Of a stretch of DNA of 64,000 bases, positions 26,533-35,739 are shown piece by piece. A program made the position numbers and the translations under genes. A model generated the notes under the pieces. That model ran no database searches. It saw only the letters and a list, made by a program, of their open reading frames with translations, and had not been told where the DNA came from. Every line of letters starts with the position of its first letter. The stretch's first letter is position 1. Origin of the DNA: JAVHYG01 sp040390025 (GTDB lineage Bacteria; Pseudomonadota; Gammaproteobacteria; Diplorickettsiales; Diplorickettsiaceae); assembly GCA_040390025.1 (NCBI GenBank), contig JAZJZD010000012.1, positions 1 through 64,000 of the forward strand, given 5' to 3'.

Positions 26533-27924
26533 ATGCAACAAGCTTCATTAAACAACGTTTCAAAGAGTATTTTTCGTGCCTATGATATTCGAGGAATTGT
26601 TAACGAGACAATAACACCAGCGCTGATTACCTTATTGGGTAGAGCCATTGGCAGTGAGGCACAAGAACAGGGAGAAAAAACCATCATTACTGCACGCGAT
26701 GGACGTTTGTCAGGCCCTCTTTTGATCAATGCCTTACATCAAGGTTTGCGAGAAACGGGTTGTGATGTCATCGATATTGGTCAAGTTCCTAGTCCTGTCT
26801 TGTATTTTGCAACCCGTACTTTAAAAGCTCGTTCAGGAGTGATGTTAACTGCAAGCCATAATCCTGCCGATTACAACGGCCTAAAGGTTGTTTTGGCTGG
26901 GAAAAGTTTATCCGAAGATACGATTACTGCACTCTATACACGAATTCAGGAAGGTGCCTTTAAGTCGGGCAAAGGTGGGTATGAAGAAATAGATATTCGA
27001 GAAGCTTATCTTAAGCGGATTGTTGATCATGTTCATCTTAAACGACGTTTACGTGTGGTGGTTGATTGTGGAAATGGTATCGCCGGTGTGTTAGCGCCAG
27101 AGCTTTTGCGACGGCTAGGTTGCGAGGTGATTGAATTATTTTGCGAGGTGGATGGTCGTTTTCCTCATCATCATCCTGATCCGAGCGTGCCTGAGAATCT
27201 CAATGATTTAATCTCTGCTGTTGAACAGCATAAGGCGGATCTTGGTTTAGCGTTGGATGGTGATGGCGATAGATTAGGTGTTGTAACGGACAAGGGAGAA
27301 ATTATTTGGCCAGATAGGCAGTTGATGCTCTATGCCATAGATATTTTATCGCGCAATCCGGGCGCGCTGATTATTTATGATGTTAAATCTACTCGCCATT
27401 TAGACAAACTTATTGCAGAAAAAGGAGGGCGGTCGTTAATGTGGAAGACAGGACATTCGATTGTGAAAGCCAAACTTGAGGAAACAGGTGCCCTGTTAGC
27501 GGGTGAAATGAGTGGGCATATCTTTTTTAAAGAACGTTGGTATGGGTTTGACGATGGACTTTATACAGCAGCACGGTTGTTAGAAATAATAGCGAAGGGA
27601 ACTCAAACGAGTAGTGAAGTATTTGCAGCATTACCTAATAGTATTAATACACCCGAATTAAAACTAGCTATTCCAGAAGAAAAAAAGTTTGAGTTTATGA
27701 AAATTTTTCAAGAGGCGGTTGATTTTCCCAATGCTTCGATCAGTAAAATTGATGGTGTGCGTGCCGAATTTAGTGATGGTTGGGGTTTAGTGCGTGCTTC
27801 TAATACGAGTCCTTATTTGATCCTTCGATTTGAGGCAGATACGGAAGAAGCATTAAAACGTATTCAGGCTTTGTTTGGAAAAGCGTTACTTGCGCAGAAT
27901 CCACATTTTAAATTACCTTTTTAA
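26533..27924 (+). CDS. algC: Phosphomannomutase/phosphoglucomutase (AlgC/ManB type)
   Basis: Interconverts hexose-1- and hexose-6-phosphates for LPS and exopolysaccharide sugar supply. Four alpha-D-phosphohexomutase domains are visible: FRAYDIRGIV at the start, phosphoserine loop TASHNPADYNGLK (about residue 108), Mg site DGDGDRLG (about 235), sugar loop GEMSGHIFF (about 320) and phosphate loop RASNTSPYLILRFEAD near the end. The ATG at 26533 with GAGGGG is preferred over a TTG inside the upstream palindrome. About 463 residues, usual length. xthA follows 9 bp later, so the two likely share a message. Confidence 0.93.
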   Translation: MQQASLNNVSKSIFRAYDIRGIVNETITPALITLLGRAIGSEAQEQGEKTIITARDGRLSGPLLINALHQGLRETGCDVIDIGQVPSPVLYFATRTLKARSGVMLTASHNPADYNGLKVVLAGKSLSEDTITALYTRIQEGAFKSGKGGYEEIDIREAYLKRIVDHVHLKRRLRVVVDCGNGIAGVLAPELLRRLGCEVIELFCEVDGRFPHHHPDPSVPENLNDLISAVEQHKADLGLALDGDGDRLGVVTDKGEIIWPDRQLMLYAIDILSRNPGALIIYDVKSTRHLDKLIAEKGGRSLMWKTGHSIVKAKLEETGALLAGEMSGHIFFKERWYGFDDGLYTAARLLEIIAKGTQTSSEVFAALPNSINTPELKLAIPEEKKFEFMKIFQEAVDFPNASISKIDGVRAEFSDGWGLVRASNTSPYLILRFEADTEEALKRIQALFGKALLAQNPHFKLPF

Positions 27925-27933
27925 CGATCTGCG

Positions 27934-28698
27934 ATGCGTATTATTACTTTAAATCTTAATGGTATTCGTTCGGCGGCAAGAAAAGGTTTTTTTGATTGGG
28001 TGCAAACACAACAAGCGGATGTTATTTGTTTGCAGGAAACCAAAGCACAAGAAGATCAAGTGAGAGAAACCATCCAACTTTCAGGCTATCAGGCCTATTT
28101 TTTTGATGCGAAAAAAAGAGGTTATAGTGGTGTTGCAATTTATAGTCGTAAGAAACCCGATAAGGTTATCGTTGGATTAGGTTGGGAATCTGCCGATACA
28201 GAAGGGCGATATATTCAATTAGATTTTCCAAAATTAAGTGTTGCATCACTTTATATGCCATCGGGAACCACAGGTTCGATCCGTCAAGCGATTAAATTTC
28301 AATTTCTCAAAGACTATGAAGCAGTTTTAAAAAAACAAAGAAAACAAAAACGGGAGTATATTATTTGTGGCGATTGGAATATTGCTCATAAACCGATTGA
28401 TCTGAAAAATTGGCGTGCAAATCAAAAACATTCTGGTTTTTTACCGGAAGAGCGGGTTTGGCTTGATCATGTTTTTGGGGAGATGGGGTATGTCGATGCC
28501 TTTCGCCAAGTCAATCAATTGCCTGATCAATATACTTGGTGGTCGAACCGCGGACAGGCCCGGGCTAAGAACGTTGGCTGGCGTATCGACTATCAAGTTA
28601 TTACTCCAGGTTTAAAAAATAAGGTTAAATCTGCTGAGATTTACAAGGATCAATGGTTTTCTGATCATGCCGCTTTAATCATGGAGTATGCTCTTTAA
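27934..28698 (+). CDS. xthA: Exodeoxyribonuclease III (AP endonuclease)
   Basis: A 254-residue endonuclease/exonuclease/phosphatase-fold enzyme for abasic-site repair. Motifs: LNLNGIRSA (Asn), CLQETKAQ (Glu), YSGVAIYSR, CGDWNIAHKPIDL (Asp and Asn) and the C-terminal RIDYQ...SDHAALI (catalytic Asp-His). Full length. It follows algC by 9 bp. Confidence 0.95.
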   Translation: MRIITLNLNGIRSAARKGFFDWVQTQQADVICLQETKAQEDQVRETIQLSGYQAYFFDAKKRGYSGVAIYSRKKPDKVIVGLGWESADTEGRYIQLDFPKLSVASLYMPSGTTGSIRQAIKFQFLKDYEAVLKKQRKQKREYIICGDWNIAHKPIDLKNWRANQKHSGFLPEERVWLDHVFGEMGYVDAFRQVNQLPDQYTWWSNRGQARAKNVGWRIDYQVITPGLKNKVKSAEIYKDQWFSDHAALIMEYAL

Positions 28699-28717
28699 AT
28701 TGAAACAAAAAGAAAGT

Positions 28718-29911
28718 TCAAAGTTTGCAAGCAGGAGTTTGAATAGTAATAGGAGTACCCGAGGTTAGTAGCGCATAATTTCGTGAGAAGAAACCGGCAA
28801 TTTCAGCATTTTGCAAAACCGTCGCCACAGTAGCATCACGTGAGTTATCAGTAATTAAAGGACCTTTTATCAGTGCTTTTTCAATTTCCTGTAAGCCGAG
28901 TAAATTTAATTTTTTATCAAGCTGATTTGGGGCTTTTTTCCAGGTTTGGCGCAATGTATCCAAAGCTTTAGTACTGTTGTGGACAGCTGTATTTGCTTGT
29001 AGCGATGCTATTTTTAATTCGTTTTCATTATTTGCATTATAGGATTCTACGAAAATCTCCTTGAGATAATAAAATATCTGTTTTAATTTTGCGGATAATC
29101 TCGTTAGCGCTGTCATGAGACTGGTTTCTAAATAGTCTTTTTCTATTTCTTGGAGTAACTGTTGATTATTTTTAAGTAAGATTTGTGATGTGTGTTGCTG
29201 AATCTGAGAGTGTATATTATTTTTAGCAAAAGGTAGAATTTTAGCCAAGCCGTCGCTTTGTGCTTCAGGAAGCAAGTAATGCCAGTGGTGTGCTTGATTT
29301 AACAAGGAAAATAAAGGTGTGGCGTTTTCTGGTAATGGAGTTTCAAAGGTAGTATCGTCGCTTCCTATTAAGCGGATGTTAATGCCGAAATACCTTGCTA
29401 AAGATGAAAGAATATCATCACCTACCCAAACACCGTTTTCTAGAAGCGCTTCATCTTCTGCTAATAAACAGCCGTCTATCTGATCATTAATTGCTTTACA
29501 ATATTGAGAAACACCTATTGTACGTAATGGCTGGGCTAATAATAAATTAATGGCAGCAAGACCTTGACGTGTTTGCTCGATGAGAACGTTTTTAAACTCA
29601 GAAAAAGTTAAAGTAGGCCGTTCTATAACTGTTAAGAATTTGAGAATATCTGGATAAATTGTTTGAGTTTGAAATTTATTTTTAATACTTTTACAGAGAG
29701 TATGCTCTAGAATTGTGTTTCTAAATGCATCAAATTGTTGTGTGCTTAAGGTTATTTTATCTGTGATGATTATATCAACGAGGCCACAGGCAAAGGCATA
29801 AAGACCACAGTTTCCATCACTAAATGGAGAGATTGTCCAATAAGCTTGCTGGCTATTCTCCCAGTACCGTGTTTTTTTATAATAATCTGTATTAGCGAAG
29901 ATTTCATTCAT
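28718..29911 (-). CDS. OTU-like cysteine protease (putative deubiquitinase effector)
   Basis: A 397-residue protein whose first 215 residues resemble an OTU domain: SDGNCGLYAFA puts the catalytic pair at D32 and C35; WVGDDILSSLARYFGINIRLI (about 162-182) is the typical strand before the end of the domain; and AHHWHYLL supplies the catalytic His (H209 or H211). OTU enzymes cleave ubiquitin, which bacteria lack, so the target would be in the host. Residues about 230-360 are helical, possibly coiled coil, with a low-complexity Q/L mix. No signal peptide, as expected for type IV secretion. AAGAGG precedes the ATG. Remote family assignment by motif only. Confidence 0.65.
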   Translation of the reverse strand: MNEIFANTDYYKKTRYWENSQQAYWTISPFSDGNCGLYAFACGLVDIIITDKITLSTQQFDAFRNTILEHTLCKSIKNKFQTQTIYPDILKFLTVIERPTLTFSEFKNVLIEQTRQGLAAINLLLAQPLRTIGVSQYCKAINDQIDGCLLAEDEALLENGVWVGDDILSSLARYFGINIRLIGSDDTTFETPLPENATPLFSLLNQAHHWHYLLPEAQSDGLAKILPFAKNNIHSQIQQHTSQILLKNNQQLLQEIEKDYLETSLMTALTRLSAKLKQIFYYLKEIFVESYNANNENELKIASLQANTAVHNSTKALDTLRQTWKKAPNQLDKKLNLLGLQEIEKALIKGPLITDNSRDATVATVLQNAEIAGFFSRNYALLTSGTPITIQTPACKL

Positions 29912-29971
29912 AGATATTAACCTCTTGATTTATCTATTAAAGATAAAATCTAGCAGTCCTTTTCTAATGAT

Positions 29972-30484
29972 TCAACTTTTAAAAGTTTTTTTTACAAAAG
30001 AAATTAATTTTTGTAAAGCAAATTCTACAGCGGCATAACGAATAGTTAAACGCTCATTATCATCAAAATGTTGAACGTATGCTTCACAAAAAGAAGGTTC
30101 TCGACAAGCCCAGGCAAAATATACAGTGCCGACAGGTGTTTTTTCTGTTCCACCCTCAGGTCCTGCAATACCCGTTATAGCGATGCTAATATCTACGGGA
30201 CTGTTCTTTAAAACGCCTTTCGCCATCTCCTCTACAGTTTGTCGGCTAATAGTGCCGTAATTTTTCAGTGTTGCTTCTTGAACATTGAGCAATTCTTGTT
30301 TTGATAATTTGGAATAGGTGATGAAGCCTCGTTCAAACCACTGTGAAGAACCCGGTATAGCCGTAATCGTTTGTGCTAATTGGCCACCGGTACAGGATTC
30401 AGCTGTTGCTAGCCGGAGATGGTAGTGTTTGAGTGTATCGCCTACTTCTTTAGCAAGGGCATGGACTTGGGAAATATGGGGCAT
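29972..30484 (-). CDS. pncC: Nicotinamide-nucleotide amidohydrolase PncC (CinA C-terminal domain family)
   Basis: A 170-residue stand-alone CinA C-terminal domain that deamidates NMN to recycle it to NAD. Signatures: ATAESCTGGQLA with the catalytic Ser/Lys set (about 25-36), PGSSQWFERGFITYS, GIAGPEGGTEKTPVGTVYFA. The N-terminal molybdopterin-binding-like domain of full CinA is absent, as in E. coli PncC (YgaD). recA, its common neighbour, is not here. Confidence 0.92.
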   Translation of the reverse strand: MPHISQVHALAKEVGDTLKHYHLRLATAESCTGGQLAQTITAIPGSSQWFERGFITYSKLSKQELLNVQEATLKNYGTISRQTVEEMAKGVLKNSPVDISIAITGIAGPEGGTEKTPVGTVYFAWACREPSFCEAYVQHFDDNERLTIRYAAVEFALQKLISFVKKTFKS

Positions 30485-30642
30485 AACAGTATCCTTACAA
30501 CATAAAGTGAGTTGTCTTAAAAAGGCCTTTTATTCAGACTATTATGGCGTAAGCGGCATATAATGAAAATGTTATTGTAAACCGGCTTTTTTTACGGCAA
30601 CATAGTGCCCTTTATAGACTCTAGATTAATCTCAGGTAAATT

Positions 30643-30897
30643 ATGGCGAAAGAAGAGCAGATTGTTATGGAAGGTACTGTGATTGAAACCTTACCCAATA
30701 CCTTATTTCGGGTAGAGTTGGAAAATGGGCATATTATCAATGCGCATATTTCAGGTCGTATGCGTAAAAGTTACATCCGGGTACTCACAGGTGATAAGGT
30801 GAAGGTTGAAATGACGCCTTATGATCTGACTAAAGGACGTATTACCTTTCGAGGTAAAGGAGGACCAGATACGGATAAAACTAAGCCTGCCCAATAG
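30643..30897 (+). CDS. infA: Translation initiation factor IF-1
   Basis: An 84-residue S1-fold (OB) protein starting MAKEEQIVMEGTVIETLPN, with NGHIINAHISGRMRK and TGDKVKVEMTPYDLTKGRI. The C-terminal tail (after FRGKG) is about ten residues longer than in E. coli (72 residues). AGGT lies before the ATG. The gene ends inside the end of convergent clpA (17-bp overlap), a neighbourhood (clpA-infA) also seen in other gammaproteobacteria. Confidence 0.97.
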   Translation: MAKEEQIVMEGTVIETLPNTLFRVELENGHIINAHISGRMRKSYIRVLTGDKVKVEMTPYDLTKGRITFRGKGGPDTDKTKPAQ

Positions 30898-33193
30898 GTG
30901 CTTGAGATAGTTTTTGTGGAATAGGGTCCACAATCGCCACACCTTTTGCATGAATAATTAATTGTAATGTATCGTTTGTGCTTGTTAATATCAGCTGCCC
31001 GCCGTGAACTAAGCGTCCAAATAATAATTCATCTGCAATTGGCTTTTTAATTTTTTCTTGTATTAAGCGTGCCATTGGACGTGCTCCCATGGCTCTGTCA
31101 TAACCATTTTTGGCAAGCCAGGCTCGTGCTGCGTTGTCTACACGTAGACTGACATGCTTTTTTTCTAACTGAGTTTTTAACTCGAGTAAGTATTTATCGA
31201 CTACTTGCGAAACGATAGTAGGAGTTAGATAATTGAAGTAGATCGTAGCATCTAAGCGATTTCGAAATTCAGGTGAAAAAACCCGTTTTATGGCTTCGGG
31301 ATTCTCGCCATGTGTTGAGTTTTGGGAAAATCCAATCGTTTGTCGGCTCCAGTTTTCTGCGCCGGCATTACTCGTCATGACTAACACAATATGCCTGAAG
31401 TCTGTTTTTCGGCCGTTGGTATCCGTTAGGCTACCGTGGTCCATCACTTGCAATAACAGATTAAAAATATCAGGATGCGCTTTCTCAATTTCATCTAATA
31501 ACAAAACGGCATGAGGATGTTTTGTTACCGCTTCAGTTAATAATCCACCTTGATCATAGCCAACATAACCAGGAGGTGCACCGATTAATCGGGAAACACT
31601 ATGCCTTTCCATGTACTCCGACATATCAAAACGTAATAATTCGATACCCATGAGTTCAGCTAATTGGCGAGTTACTTCTGTTTTTCCAACGCCAGTAGGA
31701 CCTGCAAAGAGAAATGAACCAATCGTTTTATTGGTTTCTCTTAAGCCTGAACGGGTTAACTTCATTGCAGCACAGAGGTTTTCTATCGCTAGGGCTTGAC
31801 CAAACACACGGCATTTTAATTTGTGTTCTAAGTTACGTAAGCGATTTTTATCAGAAGCAGAAACATTTCGAGTAGGAATACGAACCATTTTAGCAACAAT
31901 TGCTTCAATTTCATGAATACCAATAATGGTTTTCTTTTTATGAGTAGGGCGTAAAGCTTGATAAGCACCCGCTTCATCTACGATATCAATGGCTTTGTCA
32001 GGTAAAAAACGATCAGGTAAATAGCGTGCAGCGAGTTCTACACTGGCACGTAGGGCATTCATCCGGTATTTGACATGATGATGTGCTTCTAGTCGTTCAC
32101 GTAGTCCGCGTAAAATAGACAGTGTTTCTTCTATATTGGGCTCAGGCACATCAATTTTTTGGAAGCGTCGTGCGAGAGCGCGATCCTTTTCAAAAATACT
32201 ACGGTATTCTTGATAGGTTGTGGCACCAATACATTTTAGTTCACCCGTGGTGAGTAATGGTTTAATTAAATTAGAAGCATCCATAACGCCACCTGATGCA
32301 GCACCGGCACCAATGACAACATGAATTTCATCTATAAACAGTACTGACTGAGGTTCTTGCTTCAGTTGCGCTAATAAAGCTTTGAATCTTTTTTCAAAAT
32401 CGCCACGATATTTAGTGCCTGCCAGTAGGCTACCTAAGTCGAGAGAGTAAATCGTACTATGAGCAAGTACCGAAGGAACATCTTTTTTGACAATCGCTTG
32501 TGCAAGTCCTTCTACAATAGCCGTTTTTCCTACGCCGGCTTCACCCACTAATAAAGGATTATTTTTGCGTCGACGGCAAAGAATTTGAATGACACGTGCT
32601 AATTCTTCTTTGCGACCGATAAGCGGATCGATTTTTCCAAGTCGGGCTTTACTATTGAGATTGATTGTATAAAGTTCTAATGGACTATTGCCAGGACCTT
32701 CAGTACCTATTTCCTCTTCTGTTACAAAATGACTTAGTTTGGCATCAACATTTTCTTGAAGTTTGGGGATGCCTTGCGAAATATAATTCGATAAATCCGA
32801 ACGTGTTACATTTTCCCGACGTAGAAAGTAAATAGCTTGACTATCTTGTTCGCCAAAGATAGCCGAAAGTATATTCACACCATTCACCTGAGTTTTACCA
32901 CTCGATTGAACTTGAAAAATAGCGCGCTGTAATACACGTTGAAAACCTAGTGTAGGTTGTATATCGAGATTAGGATCACTGGGAGGAAATAAAGGTGTTG
33001 TTGCTGCAATAAAATTATTTAGCTCATTTTTAAGTCGATTTAAATTTGCGCCGCAAGCCTTAAGTGCTGCTATCGCGGAAGGCTCTTCCAATAGCGCTAG
33101 TAATAAATGTTCGACAGTCAAATATTCATAACGCTTTTCGCGGGCTTGCTTAAATATGGAATTTAAACTCATTTCAAGTTCTTTACTAAACAT
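30881..33193 (-). CDS. clpA: ATP-dependent Clp protease ATP-binding subunit ClpA
   Basis: A 770-residue AAA+ unfoldase. N-domain 1-145; first AAA module with Walker A GEAGVGKTA (about 217) and Walker B VLFIDEIH; second module with GPTGVGKTE (about 500) and LLLDEIEKAHPDIF. The IGF loop that docks on ClpP is represented by QTIGFSQN (about 625). The adaptor gene clpS, usually directly upstream, is not in the 322-bp gap before it. Confidence 0.96.
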   Translation of the reverse strand: MFSKELEMSLNSIFKQAREKRYEYLTVEHLLLALLEEPSAIAALKACGANLNRLKNELNNFIAATTPLFPPSDPNLDIQPTLGFQRVLQRAIFQVQSSGKTQVNGVNILSAIFGEQDSQAIYFLRRENVTRSDLSNYISQGIPKLQENVDAKLSHFVTEEEIGTEGPGNSPLELYTINLNSKARLGKIDPLIGRKEELARVIQILCRRRKNNPLLVGEAGVGKTAIVEGLAQAIVKKDVPSVLAHSTIYSLDLGSLLAGTKYRGDFEKRFKALLAQLKQEPQSVLFIDEIHVVIGAGAASGGVMDASNLIKPLLTTGELKCIGATTYQEYRSIFEKDRALARRFQKIDVPEPNIEETLSILRGLRERLEAHHHVKYRMNALRASVELAARYLPDRFLPDKAIDIVDEAGAYQALRPTHKKKTIIGIHEIEAIVAKMVRIPTRNVSASDKNRLRNLEHKLKCRVFGQALAIENLCAAMKLTRSGLRETNKTIGSFLFAGPTGVGKTEVTRQLAELMGIELLRFDMSEYMERHSVSRLIGAPPGYVGYDQGGLLTEAVTKHPHAVLLLDEIEKAHPDIFNLLLQVMDHGSLTDTNGRKTDFRHIVLVMTSNAGAENWSRQTIGFSQNSTHGENPEAIKRVFSPEFRNRLDATIYFNYLTPTIVSQVVDKYLLELKTQLEKKHVSLRVDNAARAWLAKNGYDRAMGARPMARLIQEKIKKPIADELLFGRLVHGGQLILTSTNDTLQLIIHAKGVAIVDPIPQKLSQAPIGQA

Positions 33194-33515
33194 GGTGCCC
33201 TCCTTATCTCAAACATGTAAATATTCCGTGTTTTCTCACTTAAAAAGCGAATCCACTGTTATTAGTCAGTTGGGTAGTCCATGTTAGAAAAATAAAATTC
33301 CTTTTACTTTTAGCCTAGTCGAATTTTAGGGATTTGCGAGTTTTACTCTTAACTGCTGCGAGTAATAGATATGTGAAATTTTAAACTATCTGACGTAGTA
33401 TATTCGAACACATGGCGAGCATAAGGAGAGGTTATGCACCGCCATTCAAACAACGGTGCATCGAGCAAAGAAAATACTTAAAGTAGAGAATACAGCGTTT
33501 CAAATAAATGAGGTA
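33194..33515. other. Intergenic region between clpA and icd, no gene seen
   Basis: 322 bp of AT-rich sequence. GAGGGCACC-type purines before the clpA ATG give its ribosome binding site. A hairpin ATGCACCG...CGGTGCAT lies at about 33434-33461, where it may end icd transcription on the minus strand. A GTATATTCGAACACATGGCG stretch near 33400 loosely resembles the middle of repeat family B copy 1. No clpS-like frame is present. Confidence 0.5.
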
Positions 33516-34802
33516 TTAAGCTGGCATGGGAGAAGCATGCGTAGAGGACATGTGTTCAATCATAGATTGTCCAAAATGAGAACAACTTACTTCTCGTGCA
33601 TCTTTCATAAGACGTGCGAAATCATAAGTCACTGTTTTGGTTTGAATAGCGCCTTCCATGCCACGAATGATTAAATCAGCGGCTTCATTCCAGCCTATAT
33701 GCCTGAGCATCATTTCAGCAGAAAGGATAAGTGAACCGGGATTGACCTTATCTTGGCCAGCATATTTAGGTGCTGTACCATGCGTTGCTTCAAACATAGC
33801 CACATTGTCGCTGAGATTCGCGCCAGGAGCGATGCCAATACCACCGACTTGGGCTGCTAACGCATCAGAAATATAATCGCCGTTGAGATTAAGTGTAGCA
33901 ATAACGCTATATTCAGCTGGGCGTAATAAGATTTGCTGTAAAAAAGCGTCAGCAATAAAGTCTTTTATAATAATTTCTTTGCCCGTTTTTGGATTTTTTA
34001 AGCGCATCCAAGGGCCACCATCTAATAATTCTGCACCAAACTGTTCTTTTGCAAGGGCATAACCCCAATCTTTGAAGGCACCTTCGGTAAATTTCATAAT
34101 ATTACCTTTATGAACCAAGGTAACAGAAGGAAGATCTTGCTCAATTGCATATTGAATAGCGCGCTTGACTAAGCGCTGTGAACCTTCTTTGGAGACAGGT
34201 TTAATTCCAATGCCACAATGTTCAGGAAAGCGAATTTTTTTAACATTCATTTCATTCTGTAAAAAACTAATAACTTTTTTAGCTTCGGGGCTATCTGCTT
34301 CCCATTCGATACCTGCATAAATATCTTCCGAATTTTCTCGGAAAATAACCATATTAGTTTTCTCAGGTTCGCGCACAGGGCTAGGTACCCCTTTAAAATA
34401 ACGTACAGGGCGTAAACAAAGATATAGATCAAGCTTTTGGCGTAAAGCGACATTTAAGGAGCGAATCCCACCTCCTACCGGAGTTGTTAGTGGACCTTTA
34501 ATCGAAACAACATAATCGTTAATTGCCTCTAAGGTTTCATCAGGTAGCCAAGTATCTTTCCCATACACACGTGTTGCTTTTTCTCCCGCATAGACTTCCA
34601 TCCAAACGATGTGCCGTATTTTTCCATACGCTTTTTCTACTGCAGCGTCGACAACTTTTTTCATTACGGGTGTAATGTCCACACCAATCCCATCACCTTC
34701 AATAAAAGGAATAATTGGTTGATTGGAAACGTGTAAGGAGAGGTCAGGGTTGACGCTAATTTTTTCTCCCTCACTCGGGATTTCGATGTGTTGGTAGGGC
34801 AT
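33516..34802 (-). CDS. icd: Isocitrate dehydrogenase [NADP]
   Basis: A 428-residue dimeric enzyme of the TCA cycle. Motifs: substrate site IRSLNVALRQ with the regulatory-type Ser (about 119), FRENSEDIYAGIEW (about 160), LVHKGNIMKFTEGAFKDW, DAFLQQ, and the metal/nucleotide block NLNGDYISDALAAQVGGIGIAPG (within 305-330). C-terminal ATHGTAPKYAGQDKVNPGS is typical. The ATG has AAAGAGAAC upstream. Complete. Confidence 0.97.
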   Translation of the reverse strand: MPYQHIEIPSEGEKISVNPDLSLHVSNQPIIPFIEGDGIGVDITPVMKKVVDAAVEKAYGKIRHIVWMEVYAGEKATRVYGKDTWLPDETLEAINDYVVSIKGPLTTPVGGGIRSLNVALRQKLDLYLCLRPVRYFKGVPSPVREPEKTNMVIFRENSEDIYAGIEWEADSPEAKKVISFLQNEMNVKKIRFPEHCGIGIKPVSKEGSQRLVKRAIQYAIEQDLPSVTLVHKGNIMKFTEGAFKDWGYALAKEQFGAELLDGGPWMRLKNPKTGKEIIIKDFIADAFLQQILLRPAEYSVIATLNLNGDYISDALAAQVGGIGIAPGANLSDNVAMFEATHGTAPKYAGQDKVNPGSLILSAEMMLRHIGWNEAADLIIRGMEGAIQTKTVTYDFARLMKDAREVSCSHFGQSMIEHMSSTHASPMPA

Positions 34803-35017
34803 GGCAGTTCTCTTTGGTATTTGAGAGTAAATAATTAAATTCTGCGCGCATTTTACAGGATTTTTATTATCTGGGCGAGTTTATTACACTTTCAACAAGT
34901 ATTGATAATAAATACCGGGCGGTACGGGATAGGTTTTCTTTTGTGGTATAAGCCAACAAAAAAAGACTACTCCAGTGGCAGAAGCCAAGCCAATTCATCA
35001 ATACTTTTTGAAAATAC

Positions 35018-35045
35018 CGTAAAAATGCAATTTCGCATTTTTACG
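35018..35045. repeat. 11-bp hairpin in the icd-M50 protease gap
   Basis: CGTAAAAATGC and GCATTTTTACG flank the 6-base loop AATTTC. The 284-bp gap (34803-35086) is otherwise AT-rich, with an ATACCGGGCGGTAC stretch near 34909 that recalls the family B end ATACCG. It may be a leader hairpin of the 35087 gene or a degenerate repeat. Confidence 0.5.
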
Positions 35046-35086
35046 CGCAATGTGTATATACTTTATAATTTGGACACTTATAAATA

Positions 35087-35722
35087 ATGGGTGATTTTTC
35101 TTTAGGTCAAAAAATAATTCTTTGGATTATTCCGCTGATTTTTGCTATTACAGTGCATGAAACGGCACATGGCTGGATCGCCTCCAAATGTGGAGATCCA
35201 ACCGCTAAGTTGTTGGGTCGTTTGACCTTAAATCCCATCAAACATATTGATCCTATCGGTACAATTATTGTTCCCGCGATTCTTTTTTTTCTCGGTGGCT
35301 TTGTGTTTGGTTGGGCTAAACCAGTTCCAGTTACTTGGCGGAATCTGAAAAAACCTCGTCGCGATATGGCATTAGTCGCTGCTGCGGGTCCCATGGCTAA
35401 TTTAGGGATGGCTTTCCTTTGGGTTGCTGTTGCCAAGTTAGGAATAGGTTTTCATAGCGCTCCTTTTGCTTACATGGGCCAGATTGGTGTATCGATTAAT
35501 TTGGTATTAATGCTATTAAATTTGATTCCTATTCCTCCATTAGATGGAAGTCGGATCGTGGCGAGCCTCTTATCTCCGGCAATGGCTTATCGATTTAATC
35601 AGCTTGAAGTCTATGGGTTTTTTATTTTAGTGCTGTTATTAGCCAGTGGCCTGCTAGCACGGCTATTGGGTCCCATTCTGCAAGGGTTACTTTCGTTTTT
35701 CTTTAGGATTTTTGGTCTATAA
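35087..35722 (+). CDS. M50-family (site-2 protease-like) membrane metalloprotease
   Basis: A 211-residue membrane protein with about 5-6 hydrophobic segments. The zinc site HETAH (H24, E25, H28) lies in the first segment and the third ligand is in NLIPIPPLDGSR (Asp about 154), the arrangement of compact M50B peptidases (Rhomboid-unrelated, YwhC/Rv-like). It would cut substrates within the membrane; substrate unknown. It sits directly before scpA (17 bp), a common pair in bacteria. Confidence 0.9.
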   Translation: MGDFSLGQKIILWIIPLIFAITVHETAHGWIASKCGDPTAKLLGRLTLNPIKHIDPIGTIIVPAILFFLGGFVFGWAKPVPVTWRNLKKPRRDMALVAAAGPMANLGMAFLWVAVAKLGIGFHSAPFAYMGQIGVSINLVLMLLNLIPIPPLDGSRIVASLLSPAMAYRFNQLEVYGFFILVLLLASGLLARLLGPILQGLLSFFFRIFGL

Positions 35723-35739
35723 GTATTACACTAGATCTT

